A stretch of DNA of 64,000 bases, taken from assembly GCA_006218025.1 (NCBI GenBank), contig VBWA01000019.1:62001-126000 (forward strand). Direction: 5' to 3'. The position numbers were made by a program, and so were the translations under genes. The notes under the pieces are model-generated. The model worked only from the letters and a program-made list of their open reading frames with translations. It was not told where the DNA came from and did not search any database. Within the stretch, counting starts at the first letter, position 1; every line of letters begins with the position of its first letter. This DNA comes from Rhodocyclaceae bacterium (GTDB taxonomy: Bacteria > Pseudomonadota > Gammaproteobacteria > Burkholderiales > Rhodocyclaceae). Of the stretch, positions 50,989-59,268 are shown piece after piece.

Positions 50989-52656
50989 ATGTCCGACCGT
51001 CACTTCGCGTTCTGGCCCAAGGGCCTGCCGCGCCACATGAGCGTTCCCGAGACCGACCTGTTCTATAACGTCGAGGTTTCGGCGAAGCGCTTTCCGAACA
51101 AGCCCTACCTGGTTTTCTACGACACGAAAATCACCTTCACGGAATTCAAGGACGAGGCCGAACGCCTCGCCGGCTGGCTCGAAAAGCAGGGCGTGAAAAA
51201 GGGCGACAGGGTGCTGCTCTACATGCAGAACAGTCCGCAGTTCGTGCTGGCCTACTACGCGATCCTGCGCGCCAATGCGGTAGTGGTGCCGGTCAATCCG
51301 ATGAACATGACGACCGAGTTGCGCCACTACGTCAGGGACAGCGGCGCCACGGTGGCCATCGTGGCGCAGGACATCTACCCGCAGATGAAACCGCTGCTCG
51401 GCTCGGATGAAGGCCATGGCCTGCAGAAGATTCTCGTCGCCACCTACGCCGACTACCTCAAGGCCGAGACCGATCTCAAGGTGCCCGACTTCGTCAAGGC
51501 GCCGCGGCAGGAAATCGCCGACCCGGGCGTCACGCTGTGGTCCGCCGCACTGGCGCAGAAGCTTCAACCCGGCCCGGTCACCGTCGGCCCCGACGATCTC
51601 TGCGTGATGCCCTACACCTCGGGCACCACCGGCCATCCCAAGGGCTGCATGCACACGCACCGCACGGCCATGCACACCCAGATGGGCGGCTACCAGTGGT
51701 TCGGCATCCAGCAGGATGCGGTGTACCTCGCGGTGCTGCCCTTCTTCCACGTCACCGGCATGCAGGGCAGCATGAGCGGGCCGCTGCAGGCGGGCGCCAC
51801 GGTCGTGCTCCTGCCGCGCTGGGACCGCGACGCCGCGGCGCAGTGCATCGCGCGCTACGGCGTGACTTCATGGACCGCGATCCCGACCATGGTCATCGAC
51901 TTCCTGATGAATCCGAAACTCGGCGAGTACGACCTCTCGTCGATCACGCGCATGAGCGGCGGCGGCGCCGCGATGCCCGAGGCCATCGCGCAGAAGCTGC
52001 TCGACATGGGCATCACCTACGTCGAAGGCTACGGCCTGTCGGAGACCATCGCGCCCTCACACATCAACCCGCCCGACCGGCCCAAGAAGCAGTGCCTCGG
52101 CATTCCGATCTTCGACACCGAATCGATGGTGGTCGATCCCAATACCTTCAAGGAAGTTCCGCCCGGCGAGGTCGGCGAAATCGTCACGCGCGGCCCGCAG
52201 GTCTTCCTCGGCTACTGGAACAAGCCGGAGGCGACGCGCAATACCTTCGTCGACATCGGCGGGCTACGCTGGTTTCGCACCGGCGACCTCGGCCGCGTCG
52301 ATGAGGACGGCTACTTCTTCATGGTCGACCGCCTCAAGCGCATGATCAACGCCTCCGGCTTCAAGGTCTGGCCGGCCGAGGTCGAGGCCCTGATGTACGA
52401 GCACCCCGCGATCCAGGAAGCCTGCGTCATCGGCGCGAAGGACGCCCACCGCGGCGAGACGGTCAAGGCCGTCGTCGTCATCAAGGAAGCCCAGCGCGGC
52501 AAGGTCAGCGAGCAGGACATCATCGACTGGGCGCGCCAGAACATGGCCGCCTACAAGTCGCCGCGCATCGTCGAGTTCGTCGAGACCCTGCCCAAGTCCG
52601 CCACCGGCAAAGTGATGTGGCGCGCGCTGCAGGAGAAGGAAACCGCGCGGGCCTGA
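50989..52656 (+). CDS. Acyl-CoA synthetase (AMP-forming ligase)
   Basis: 555 residues with ACGAGGAGAA as ribosome site. The phosphate loop is MPYTSGTTGHPKGCMHTHR; A5 is VEGYGLSETIAPS; A7 GDLGRVDEDGYFFMVDRLKRMI; A8 INASGFKVWPAEVE; the catalytic Lys is in PKSATGKVMWR. It is of the medium/long-chain fatty acid type and closes the livK-to-ligase run, activating the imported acid to its CoA ester. Confidence 0.93.
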   Translation: MSDRHFAFWPKGLPRHMSVPETDLFYNVEVSAKRFPNKPYLVFYDTKITFTEFKDEAERLAGWLEKQGVKKGDRVLLYMQNSPQFVLAYYAILRANAVVVPVNPMNMTTELRHYVRDSGATVAIVAQDIYPQMKPLLGSDEGHGLQKILVATYADYLKAETDLKVPDFVKAPRQEIADPGVTLWSAALAQKLQPGPVTVGPDDLCVMPYTSGTTGHPKGCMHTHRTAMHTQMGGYQWFGIQQDAVYLAVLPFFHVTGMQGSMSGPLQAGATVVLLPRWDRDAAAQCIARYGVTSWTAIPTMVIDFLMNPKLGEYDLSSITRMSGGGAAMPEAIAQKLLDMGITYVEGYGLSETIAPSHINPPDRPKKQCLGIPIFDTESMVVDPNTFKEVPPGEVGEIVTRGPQVFLGYWNKPEATRNTFVDIGGLRWFRTGDLGRVDEDGYFFMVDRLKRMINASGFKVWPAEVEALMYEHPAIQEACVIGAKDAHRGETVKAVVVIKEAQRGKVSEQDIIDWARQNMAAYKSPRIVEFVETLPKSATGKVMWRALQEKETARA

Positions 52657-52778
52657 CGGCGCCGCGTCATACCCGGTCGCAGGAGGTAAAATCCCACGTC
52701 CTGATCCGCAGCGGCGGTTGCGCCGCCGTGGATCACGCCAGTCCTCCATGCCGCAGTTCCCGGATCGAACGAAGACGA

Positions 52779-54389
52779 ATGAAAACCCAATCACTCGATT
52801 TCTGGATCGACGCCCTGCGCATGCGCTGGGATGCCTACTTGCTGCGCGGCACCCAGGACGATTTCTCCGATTTTGCGGCTGCGCTCAACGGCCTGACGGA
52901 ACATGTCACCCGTCTCGGCTTGCCGGGGCTCGCCAGGCAATGTTCGGCCCTCGAAGCAGAAACCCTTGCGCACATGACCGAGCAGCCGGAAGACCACCCG
53001 CTGGCGAAGGAAACCGCAAGGGCGCTCAACGGCGAGGTGGATGGACTGATCGCCGCGATTGCGGCGGCGCGCAAGCAGGATCCGTCGGCAAAGCACATCG
53101 AGGATGACCCAACGCGGACGGTGGAATGGGTCAAGCCTCGCTCGGTCTGGATGGTGGCGCCGCAAGACAGCAGTTGGGCGGCAGGGCTGGCGGAGCAACT
53201 GGCGTTCTACGGCTTTCGCGTCAATGAATACCGCTGGGGCATGGCGCTGCCGGAAGGCGAGACTCCGTTCGCCGTCATATTCCTTCCCGCCGGCGACGGC
53301 GGCACCGCGGACACCATCGGCCGCGACGGCCTGGAGCAGGTGGCCCGCGTCCGGGAGCGTTGTCCGGTCAGCCAGTTGTTCTACGTCGGCGTCACCCGCT
53401 CGCTCGATTCAATGGTGGCCCTGATGCGGGCGGGCATCGACATCACGATGCAAACCGACGACAAGATGGCGGCCTTGCTGTCGCGGATACTCGACATGGT
53501 GCAAATTCGCGAGCAGGAGCGCTTTCGCGTGCTGATCGTCGAGGACTCCAAGGTGGCGGTGGCGATGATCAAGAGGGCGCTGGCCAACCACGGCGTCGAT
53601 ACGCATGCCATTACCAGCCCGAGCGGAATTCTGGATGCGATGGACCAGTTTCAGCCCGACCTGGTGCTGATGGACATGCACATGCCCACTTGCACCGGCG
53701 TGGAGGCGACGCGGGTCCTGCGCCAGCTGCCCAGCTACCAGGCGACGCCGATTGTTTACCTGTCCGGGGAAACCGACATCGGCCTGCAGGTGGAAGCCCT
53801 GCGCCTGGGCGGCGATCACTTCATGACCAAGCCGTTCAACCCCGTATTGCTGGCGGCGACCTTGAAGACCACCGTCGAACGCCATCGCGAGATGCGCCGC
53901 GCCAGCCGGCATGACGGACTGACCGGCCTGCTGAACCACACCGCGGCCAAGACCGAACTCGATGCCTGGATCGCTTCCGGAGCGACCGGCGTTTGCGTCG
54001 CCATGATCGACATCGACCATTTCAAATCGGTCAACGATACCTACGGCCATCCCGTGGGCGACCAGGTAATCCGCAGCCTGGGCTGGCTGCTGAAGGGGCG
54101 CCTGCGCGTCACCGACATTGTCGGGCGCTATGGCGGAGAAGAGTTCATCGTCGCCGCGCGCGACACCCGGGTCGAGGACATGCGCTCGGTGCTGGACCGC
54201 ATTCGCGCGGCCTTCGCCGCCCTGCCGCACGCGCATCCGGGCGGTGTTCTGCGCGGAAGCTTCAGCGCGGGACTGGCGGCCCAGATCGACTATGCCAGTA
54301 CCGCGGAGTTGATCGCAGCGGCGGACAAGGCCTTGCTGCGGGCCAAGCGCGAAGGCCGCAACAGACTGCTGCTGGCCGAACCGGCCTGA
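52779..54389 (+). CDS. Dual-receiver diguanylate cyclase response regulator
   Basis: 536 residues. A helical N-terminal region (1-100) precedes a degenerate receiver-like domain (120-245) without an obvious phospho-Asp, then an intact receiver (VLIVEDSKVAVAMIKRAL; Asp299 in LMDMHMPTCTG; Lys in MTKPFN) and a GGDEF domain with GGEEF at about 452-456 and an RVTD inhibitory site five residues upstream. It should synthesise cyclic-di-GMP on phosphorylation. No kinase gene is adjacent. Confidence 0.92.
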   Translation: MKTQSLDFWIDALRMRWDAYLLRGTQDDFSDFAAALNGLTEHVTRLGLPGLARQCSALEAETLAHMTEQPEDHPLAKETARALNGEVDGLIAAIAAARKQDPSAKHIEDDPTRTVEWVKPRSVWMVAPQDSSWAAGLAEQLAFYGFRVNEYRWGMALPEGETPFAVIFLPAGDGGTADTIGRDGLEQVARVRERCPVSQLFYVGVTRSLDSMVALMRAGIDITMQTDDKMAALLSRILDMVQIREQERFRVLIVEDSKVAVAMIKRALANHGVDTHAITSPSGILDAMDQFQPDLVLMDMHMPTCTGVEATRVLRQLPSYQATPIVYLSGETDIGLQVEALRLGGDHFMTKPFNPVLLAATLKTTVERHREMRRASRHDGLTGLLNHTAAKTELDAWIASGATGVCVAMIDIDHFKSVNDTYGHPVGDQVIRSLGWLLKGRLRVTDIVGRYGGEEFIVAARDTRVEDMRSVLDRIRAAFAALPHAHPGGVLRGSFSAGLAAQIDYASTAELIAAADKALLRAKREGRNRLLLAEPA

Positions 54390-54424
54390 GCGGAACGGCG
54401 GCTCAGGCCGCCGCCGCTCCAAAA

Positions 54425-54451
54425 TCGCCGTACCACCAGCGCCGACTTTCA
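54425..54451 (-). repeat. R1 dispersed repeat (copy 10)
   Basis: Minus strand TGAAAGTCGGCGCTGGTGG then TACGGCGA, 35 bases after the diguanylate cyclase stop codon. It is the last R1 before the A/T-rich cassette region. Confidence 0.75.
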
Positions 54452-54673
54452 GGCATCGGCAACGCTCGCTTGCCAAAATGCCGGATAAATCGTTAAATCC
54501 ATTTCATGTAGTGCCGCCTGCTGGCGCTGCTTGATTTGTTCTATGGAGATTTACGGGAATGTACGACTGTATATCCAAGCTAACTGACGGAATGTTTTGC
54601 GTCATGAACGAAAGCATTCCATCATTTAGGTGCCACATTTAGCATTATGCATTTTTCTAGGAAGCGCTCAGCC

Positions 54674-55522
54674 ATGAAATATATGTTGATAGCAATAGCA
54701 GCATTGTCGGCGGGACTCTGTCTTGCTGCCGATGCCGGAAACGACGCAGCCAAGGTCTATCAAATGGATCTCTTTTCAATTATTTCCCTTGCTCTCGCCA
54801 TCGCTGCTTTGGTGCTATCGATATTCATGGGATGGCTATCTTGGGAGTTTTATAAGAAATCCACCGACGCATCGGAAAAAACGCAACAGGCCGTTACGAA
54901 AATCGAGGCCGCCGTCCTTGGCGTCCAATCCGACATTACGGAGATCGTCCGCCGTGCAGTCGGTTATTGGACCGATGGAGGCACCTCGGAGGAAGTGGCT
55001 GACCAAAACGCGGCGTTAACACAGAAAGTTGAGGAACTGTCTGCGCAAATCCAGACGATTTCCGGAACGACCACCAACAAACAAGAACTGGAAGCGAAAC
55101 TAGCCGAGTTAGTTCAACTGCAAAAAGACCAGATTTCCAATTTGAGTAGCTCTATTCTCGATGCTAAGGCGAAGGCATTCTTTCCGTCCATCGACAAAGG
55201 CCCGGTAGTTCAACTCACGCAGAGCTCGCACATCAATACGGATTCAGAAAAGACCGGTGAACTAGCCATTGAAGTCCTGCGACCATCCAAGATTGCAACT
55301 GCTACCGGAAAGTTCACGCCCCCATTTACGTCGTTACCATCTCTTTCGGTAGAGCTTGTCTCCGGCCCGGCCTCTGATCTTAGCGAAATTACTGTCACAT
55401 CCGGCGTTGGGAAAACCTTCGATTTCAATGTCCACCTAAAGGGGCGTACAGGACTCTTGGCTAGTGGAACGTATGTAGTCAAATACACAGCCAGGGCGCA
55501 GGTGACACCACAAAATGCATAA
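54674..55522 (+). CDS. Membrane protein with coiled coil, integron-cassette gene 1
   Basis: 282 residues from ATG 54674, which gives a signal-like start (MKYMLIAIAALSAGLCLA-ADAG); an ATG at 54647 adds nine residues. A second hydrophobic helix follows (IISLALAIAALVLSIFMGWL), then a coiled coil (DQNAALTQKVEELSAQIQTI; ELEAKLAELVQLQKDQI) and a C-terminal beta-rich domain of about 100 residues. Codon use is A/T-rich compared with the 52-54 kb neighbour. The stop codon overlaps an attC core box. No known family is recognised. Confidence 0.7.
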   Translation: MKYMLIAIAALSAGLCLAADAGNDAAKVYQMDLFSIISLALAIAALVLSIFMGWLSWEFYKKSTDASEKTQQAVTKIEAAVLGVQSDITEIVRRAVGYWTDGGTSEEVADQNAALTQKVEELSAQIQTISGTTTNKQELEAKLAELVQLQKDQISNLSSSILDAKAKAFFPSIDKGPVVQLTQSSHINTDSEKTGELAIEVLRPSKIATATGKFTPPFTSLPSLSVELVSGPASDLSEITVTSGVGKTFDFNVHLKGRTGLLASGTYVVKYTARAQVTPQNA

Positions 55523-55586
55523 CCCGGCAGTCCACACGGACGCTGCGCGATAAAGCCGCGCAGCGCCGGTGGCTTCTACGTTGGGC
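55517..55586 (+). other. Integron attC site (cassette 1)
   Basis: GCATAAC (55517-55523, one mismatch to RYYYAAC) and GTTGGGC (55580-55586, perfect GTTRRRY) bound a 70-bp imperfect palindrome with inner stem CGCTGCGCG-ATAAAGC-CGCGCAGCG (9 bp perfect) and outer AG-CCAC / GTGG-CT pairing. The stop codon of the preceding gene sits in the left core box, as is typical of cassettes. Confidence 0.75.
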
Positions 55587-55623
55587 GTTCCGACGCGACT
55601 TGGAGCAGTAACGAAATTAGGTG

Positions 55624-56532
55624 ATGGAAGACCCGAAAAACCTCATTCTCATCTTAAGTGTCGCCATCGCGGCAGTCATGCTTTGGAGGGCGATACGTCG
55701 GAGAGAATTCGCTCGGCCGGCGCTTGTCCTCGGTCTTGGCCCAGAGGCGCGGACGCGACGGCGCAGCGGTATCGCGCGTGGTGAGGAAAGGCCGGAGCTA
55801 CTCCTCGCACAAGGCGTGGACCCTGAAACCGTACCACCATACCTCTTCATGGTGCCATTGTTGATTCAGAACAAAGGCCGGGATCCCGCGAAAAACCTTG
55901 TCGTGCAGTTGGAATATCCAGCCGAGTTTCGGGTTGTCGACCTGAAGAAACGCCTAGAGCGATTTGGACTTGATGCCAGAAACATCGAACAAGACGAAGT
56001 GACGAGAGGGGTTGTAACTGCGAGTTCTCGAACAATAGTACGTTACTCGATCACAACACTAAGGCCCGGAGAATCGCGTGTACTTGCAGAGCCGGTGCTA
56101 GTCGTTGGCGGAGTAGCAACGCCCAACATTTCCTCCCTCACCGCGTTCAACGCTTGTTCCTCGAGTGATTTGCCTGAGAGTCTCTTGAGCCTGTTTCCTT
56201 TTCGCGTGTTCTTGTTTTCGGACAACACTGATGCAGTGGAGTCCGATGGCCTAGTTTTCTACGTTCGGTCACAAGCGGCGCCTGACGTCTCGCAGAGTTT
56301 AGACATTGTCTTGACTGCTCTCAGTAAGGCGCACCCGAGGTTAACGTTGGTAACGCTGTTCGGCCGCTCGCTATTAAGACTCGTCAAGAGGCCTGTACTT
56401 ACGACCAAGCCAAAGTACCAGACGAGAAGCAACGTTGGGACCGTAGAAATTCCTGACGTAAAGCAAGAGTTCCGCAACTATGTGGTGCGGATTCCATCAA
56501 GGCATGACTTAGAACCGCTATGGTCGTTCTAG
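55624..56532 (+). CDS. Membrane-anchored protein of unknown function, cassette gene 2
   Basis: 302 residues from ATG 55624 (MEDPKNLILILSVAIAAVMLW); a GTG three bases earlier is possible. One N-terminal membrane helix is followed by RAIRRREFARP, and the rest is a soluble, beta-rich domain (LLIQNKGRDPAKNLVVQLEYP...; IVRYSITTLRPGESRVL) resembling an immunoglobulin-like or adaptor fold. No known family is recognised. It starts 38 bases after attC1 and is followed 5 bases after its stop by attC2. Confidence 0.7.
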   Translation: MEDPKNLILILSVAIAAVMLWRAIRRREFARPALVLGLGPEARTRRRSGIARGEERPELLLAQGVDPETVPPYLFMVPLLIQNKGRDPAKNLVVQLEYPAEFRVVDLKKRLERFGLDARNIEQDEVTRGVVTASSRTIVRYSITTLRPGESRVLAEPVLVVGGVATPNISSLTAFNACSSSDLPESLLSLFPFRVFLFSDNTDAVESDGLVFYVRSQAAPDVSQSLDIVLTALSKAHPRLTLVTLFGRSLLRLVKRPVLTTKPKYQTRSNVGTVEIPDVKQEFRNYVVRIPSRHDLEPLWSF

Positions 56533-56536
56533 CTTC

Positions 56537-56597
56537 GCCCAACAAGGTGCTTCAGCCGACGCCAAATCGCGGCGCGGCTGAGCTTCGTCAGTTGGGC
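56537..56597 (+). other. Integron attC site (cassette 2)
   Basis: GCCCAAC (56537-56543) and GTTGGGC (56591-56597) are perfect complementary core boxes. Inside, CAGCCG-A-CGCC and GGCG-CGGCTG pair around AAATCGC, with a single unpaired A like the extrahelical bases that set strand choice. At 61 bp it is the best attC in the window. Confidence 0.88.
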
Positions 56598-56614
56598 GTC
56601 ATAGGAGGTTGCAA

Positions 56615-57241
56615 ATGCTGGTCAAATTAGCAAACGTTTCTACCGGTGGCAACCTTCGTGTTTCGATCCGATGTCCCGGTTGTGGAAACGTAGGAACATT
56701 TGAGCCGTTGCAGAATGTCACAGACATTCACGTCCCGCCCGGAGTATTTCTTGGGCAGAGAATGTGCCCAAATCCCGCCTGTAAGACGCACGTCTTCTGC
56801 GTTTACACCAGTACAGGTGAACTCCTTCGCACCTACCCGCCGGAGCGGATTGACTTTGACCCGAAAGGAATTCCAGCTCCAATAGTTAAAACATTCATGG
56901 AAGCTCTCACGTGTCGTGCCGAAGGACTTCATGTCGCTGCTGCAATCATGATTCGCCGCACGCTTGAGGAGCTTTGCGAGGAAAAGAAAGCTACGGGCAA
57001 TACACTGAAGGACAGAATCAGCTCGCTTCAAGCAACCGTAGTATTGCCGAAGGAACTTTTCGTGGCCCTAGATGACCTGCGTCTTCTTGGTAATGATGCA
57101 GCCCACATCGAAGCGAAGACATATAACTCAATCGGCTCGGACGAAGTAGATATAGGCATCGAGCTGACCAAAGAAGTCCTCAAAGCCGTGTATCAACTTG
57201 ATGACCTCCTTGCTCGATTGCGTGCATTGAAAAAATCATGA
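56615..57241 (+). CDS. DUF4145-like protein with zinc ribbon, cassette gene 3
   Basis: 208 residues from ATG 56615; AGGAGG lies 6 bases upstream, favouring it over a TTG at 56609. The N-terminal CPGCG...CPNPAC block is a probable zinc ribbon. The C-terminal AAAIMIRRTLEELCEEKKA...LRLLGNDAAHIEA segment resembles DUF4145, a domain often found in phage-defence and restriction neighbourhoods. It is A/T-rich. It is flanked by attC2 and an attC-like site. Confidence 0.72.
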   Translation: MLVKLANVSTGGNLRVSIRCPGCGNVGTFEPLQNVTDIHVPPGVFLGQRMCPNPACKTHVFCVYTSTGELLRTYPPERIDFDPKGIPAPIVKTFMEALTCRAEGLHVAAAIMIRRTLEELCEEKKATGNTLKDRISSLQATVVLPKELFVALDDLRLLGNDAAHIEAKTYNSIGSDEVDIGIELTKEVLKAVYQLDDLLARLRALKKS

Positions 57242-57242
57242 T

Positions 57243-57305
57243 GTCCAACCCGTCAGTCAGCAGGACGCTGCGCGATGAAGCCGCGCGGCGTCCTGTTGCT
57301 TTGAG
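57243..57305 (+). other. Truncated integron attC-like site (cassette 3)
   Basis: GTCCAAC (57243-57249) is a perfect left core box 2 bases after the stop codon. CAGGACGC-T-GCGCG, ATGAAGC, CGCGC-GGCGTCCTG makes a 13-14 bp near-perfect stem very like attC1. The expected GTTGGAC right box is missing; the sequence instead runs into GAGCGACCATAGGG, which is repeated at 58062. Confidence 0.68.
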
Positions 57306-57318
57306 AGCGACCATAGGG
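57305..57318 (+). repeat. Direct repeat GAGCGACCATAGGG, copy 1
   Basis: Identical to 58062-58075. Each copy is followed by (A/G)TC and then an AATAGGG stretch, and each lies 64-109 bases upstream of a small gene (57369 and 58171). Confidence 0.75.
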
Positions 57319-57368
57319 ATCAGAACAATAGGGGACGGACCACGGTTTTCCGAACCGGAGCTGAAATC

Positions 57369-57848
57369 ATGAAACGCAAGGTCTACATCGAAACTTCTGT
57401 CATTAGCTACCTGACCGCTCGCCCGAGCGATGATTCGATCAAGTCGGCATGCCAGCAGATCACTCGTCTATGGTGGGATTCAGGGCGTGAGTCGGTCTTG
57501 GCATTTATTTCGCCTTATGTCGTTGAGGAAGCGAGTGCCGGTGACCCGATAGCTGCCTCGGAGCGCATAGAGGCATTGCGGATGATTCCCGTGTTGCCCA
57601 ATGCCCCTGAAATTCTTGATCTGGCGGAATTTCTGTTGCTCGGCGGTGGTCTACCACCAAAAGCCCGGCTGGACGCGTTGCATATCGCGAGCGCGGCGTA
57701 TCATGAAATCGATGTCCTGCTGACCTGGAATTGCACCCATATCGCCAATCCGGCGAAGCTGCCGGTAATGCGCGGTTTGTGCGCTGCGAAGGGTTTCACG
57801 CTGCCAGAACTCGTTACCCCCTTTGAATTGATGGAGACCTTCGAATGA
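57369..57848 (+). CDS. PIN-domain protein (VapC-like)
   Basis: 159 residues. KVYIETSVISYLTAR is a PIN start in which the first acidic position is Glu, and KARLDALHIASAAYHEIDVLLTWNCTHIAN gives the later Asp pair and the terminal motif. Probably a nuclease toxin. It overlaps the 57845 gene by 4 bases (ATGA). It begins the TA-rich region immediately after the truncated attC. Confidence 0.78.
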   Translation: MKRKVYIETSVISYLTARPSDDSIKSACQQITRLWWDSGRESVLAFISPYVVEEASAGDPIAASERIEALRMIPVLPNAPEILDLAEFLLLGGGLPPKARLDALHIASAAYHEIDVLLTWNCTHIANPAKLPVMRGLCAAKGFTLPELVTPFELMETFE

Positions 57849-58051
57849 ACGCCACCACACCTTGGCACGATCCGGTTGTCGCGGAAATTCATGCGGCGCG
57901 CGAACAGCTTGCGGATCAGTATCACAACGACCTGCTCGCTTACTCAAAGGCAGCAGAGGCTCGCTGCCAAGCTTTGGGTTTGACTATGGCGGAGGATCAA
58001 CACAAAACGAAAACCGCGCCCGCGAGTCTTGGAACTGCCCATCCAGCCTGA
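57845..58051 (+). CDS. Small partner of the PIN protein, probable antitoxin
   Basis: 68 residues (MNATTPWHDPVVAEIHAAREQLADQYHNDLLAYSKAAEARCQALG...). Short, amphipathic and helical, it overlaps the PIN gene stop by 4 bases. The toxin-first order is reversed from VapBC, but translational coupling suggests a functional pair. No DNA-binding motif is evident; assignment rests on context. Confidence 0.6.
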   Translation: MNATTPWHDPVVAEIHAAREQLADQYHNDLLAYSKAAEARCQALGLTMAEDQHKTKTAPASLGTAHPA

Positions 58052-58061
58052 GGCTGCGTTG

Positions 58062-58075
58062 GAGCGACCATAGGG
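58062..58075 (+). repeat. Direct repeat GAGCGACCATAGGG, copy 2
   Basis: Matches 57305-57318 exactly. It is preceded by GTTG, resembling the right end of an attC core, though no stem is visible. Confidence 0.75.
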
Positions 58076-58083
58076 GTCTACCT

Positions 58084-58101
58084 CAACCATCGAAATGGTT
58101 G
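58084..58101. other. Hairpin in the leader of the 58171 gene
   Basis: CAACCAT-CGAA-ATGGTTG: 7-bp perfect stem closed by a tetraloop, 70 bases before the ATG at 58171. Possible leader-RNA structure. Confidence 0.5.
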
Positions 58102-58170
58102 CGAATAATAGGGCGTGGGGAAGCTGCACGCAGCGTAGCGAAGTGCGGCTTCCACACGAGAGGAAAATAT

Positions 58171-58524
58171 ATGAAGAAGCTTGAGGAAATGCGCGCCGAG
58201 TATCGGCGCGAAGACCTTGGAAAAGGTGTGCGCGGGAAACATTTCGCCGAATTCGAGAAAGGCAGCAATCTGGTGTTGTTGACGCCGGAGCTGTCAAAAG
58301 TCTTCCCTACGAACGAGGCCGTAAATGCCGCTTTGAGCTCATTGGTTAGTGTCGCCCGCTCGGTGACAGACGTAACCCGTCGCTCAACCCGTACGCGGAC
58401 CGCAAAACCGCCGGCGTCGGCGAACCAGGACTCAGGCATCCTGGACGGTGACTATCCACCAACCAAAAGGACACGCATCGAGTCAAGGACAGTCGCGTCC
58501 ACGGTGGCCCAACGATCATCCTGA
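58171..58524 (+). CDS. Small antitoxin-like protein with an unusual C-terminal extension
   Basis: 117 residues from ATG 58171 with GAGAGGAAAA upstream. Residues 1-63 (YRREDLGKGVRGKHFAEFEK...NLVLLTPELSKVFPTNEAVN) match the compact antitoxin-like proteins often found in TA islands, which normally stop after about 70-80 residues. The remaining Thr/Arg/Ser-rich 50 residues (SVTDVTRRSTRTRTAKPPAS...) look like read-through into non-coding DNA after a frameshift or indel. No toxin gene is adjacent. Confidence 0.55.
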   Translation: MKKLEEMRAEYRREDLGKGVRGKHFAEFEKGSNLVLLTPELSKVFPTNEAVNAALSSLVSVARSVTDVTRRSTRTRTAKPPASANQDSGILDGDYPPTKRTRIESRTVASTVAQRSS

Positions 58525-58548
58525 AGCGAATCCTGGTCATATCCAGGC

Positions 58549-59061
58549 ATGAGGACCGGGATAGCCATCCGGAGTGAGACCGATGCCGATGCCGCTACCA
58601 TTGCCGACCTCACCATCGCTGCATTCAGCACGCTGCCGATCAGCAATCACACGGAGCAATTCATCATTGCCGCGCTGCGCGGCGCCAAAGCCCTGACTGT
58701 TTCGCTCGTGGCTGAGATGGACGGGCGCGTAGTTGGACATATCGCATTTTCTCCAGTGGCGATGTCCGACGGCTCTCCGGGTTGGTACGGACTGGGGCCC
58801 GTAGCGGTTCTTCCCGAATACCAGCGGCAGGGGATAGGCGGGGCGTTGATACAAGAGGGACTGTCACGGCTGAAAAAGCTTGGTGCCCGGGGATGCTGCC
58901 TGGTGGGGCATCCGGAGTACTACAAGCGTTTCGGATTCCAGAACACCCGGGGACTTGTCCACGAGGGAGTTCCGCAAGACGTCTTCTTTGTCATGTCATT
59001 CGATGGACATATACCCCAGGGAATCGTTGAGTTCCATGAGGGATTCAAAGCGGCTGGCTAG
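58549..59061 (+). CDS. GNAT-family N-acetyltransferase
   Basis: 170 residues. IRSETDADAATIADLTIAAF, VGHIAFSPVAM, the acetyl-CoA loop LGPVAVLPEYQRQGIGGALIQEGL and LVGHPEYYKRFGFQ are the YhbS-like GNAT blocks. The acceptor is unknown. Its place within a TA island leaves open a role as an acetyltransferase toxin, but the family is mostly small-molecule. Confidence 0.87.
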   Translation: MRTGIAIRSETDADAATIADLTIAAFSTLPISNHTEQFIIAALRGAKALTVSLVAEMDGRVVGHIAFSPVAMSDGSPGWYGLGPVAVLPEYQRQGIGGALIQEGLSRLKKLGARGCCLVGHPEYYKRFGFQNTRGLVHEGVPQDVFFVMSFDGHIPQGIVEFHEGFKAAG

Positions 59062-59100
59062 CGGTCTGCTTTGCAAGGGATATGACCGCTGTAGGACCGA

Positions 59101-59190
59101 CATTGAAATATCTGCCCGCACCTTCATTTCTCGGCCGCAGCCATGTCCGAAATGGCATCAACGCTCCCGCATTCGCCGTCCCGCCAGCGC
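59101..59190 (+). repeat. R5 leader block, copy 1 (upstream of mqsRA)
   Basis: CATTGAAATATCTGCCCG, then a C/T-rich stretch, GGCCGCAGCCA and a run into ATTCGCCG with R1 copy 11. The same order of blocks recurs at 61346-61432 upstream of the AbrB-type TA pair. Confidence 0.6.
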
Positions 59191-59199
59191 CGACTTTCA
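59173..59199 (-). repeat. R1 dispersed repeat (copy 11)
   Basis: Minus strand TGAAAGTCGGCGCTGGCGGG then ACGGCGA, upstream of mqsR. Confidence 0.72.
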
Positions 59200-59268
59200 A
59201 CACAAGCCGCCCGCCATCGAGACCGCGCCGCCTTCGCAAGAATTTGCCGCCTGTGTCGCTTGCCATAT

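Noticed and set aside
54500-57400. Search for an integron integrase next to the attC sites
   Set aside because: No tyrosine recombinase motif was found in any frame near either attC locus, so the array is called integrase-less.
58040-58066. attC right box at GTTGGAG before the second GAGCGACC repeat
   Set aside because: No palindromic stem or left core box accompanies it; it may be a relic but cannot be supported alone.
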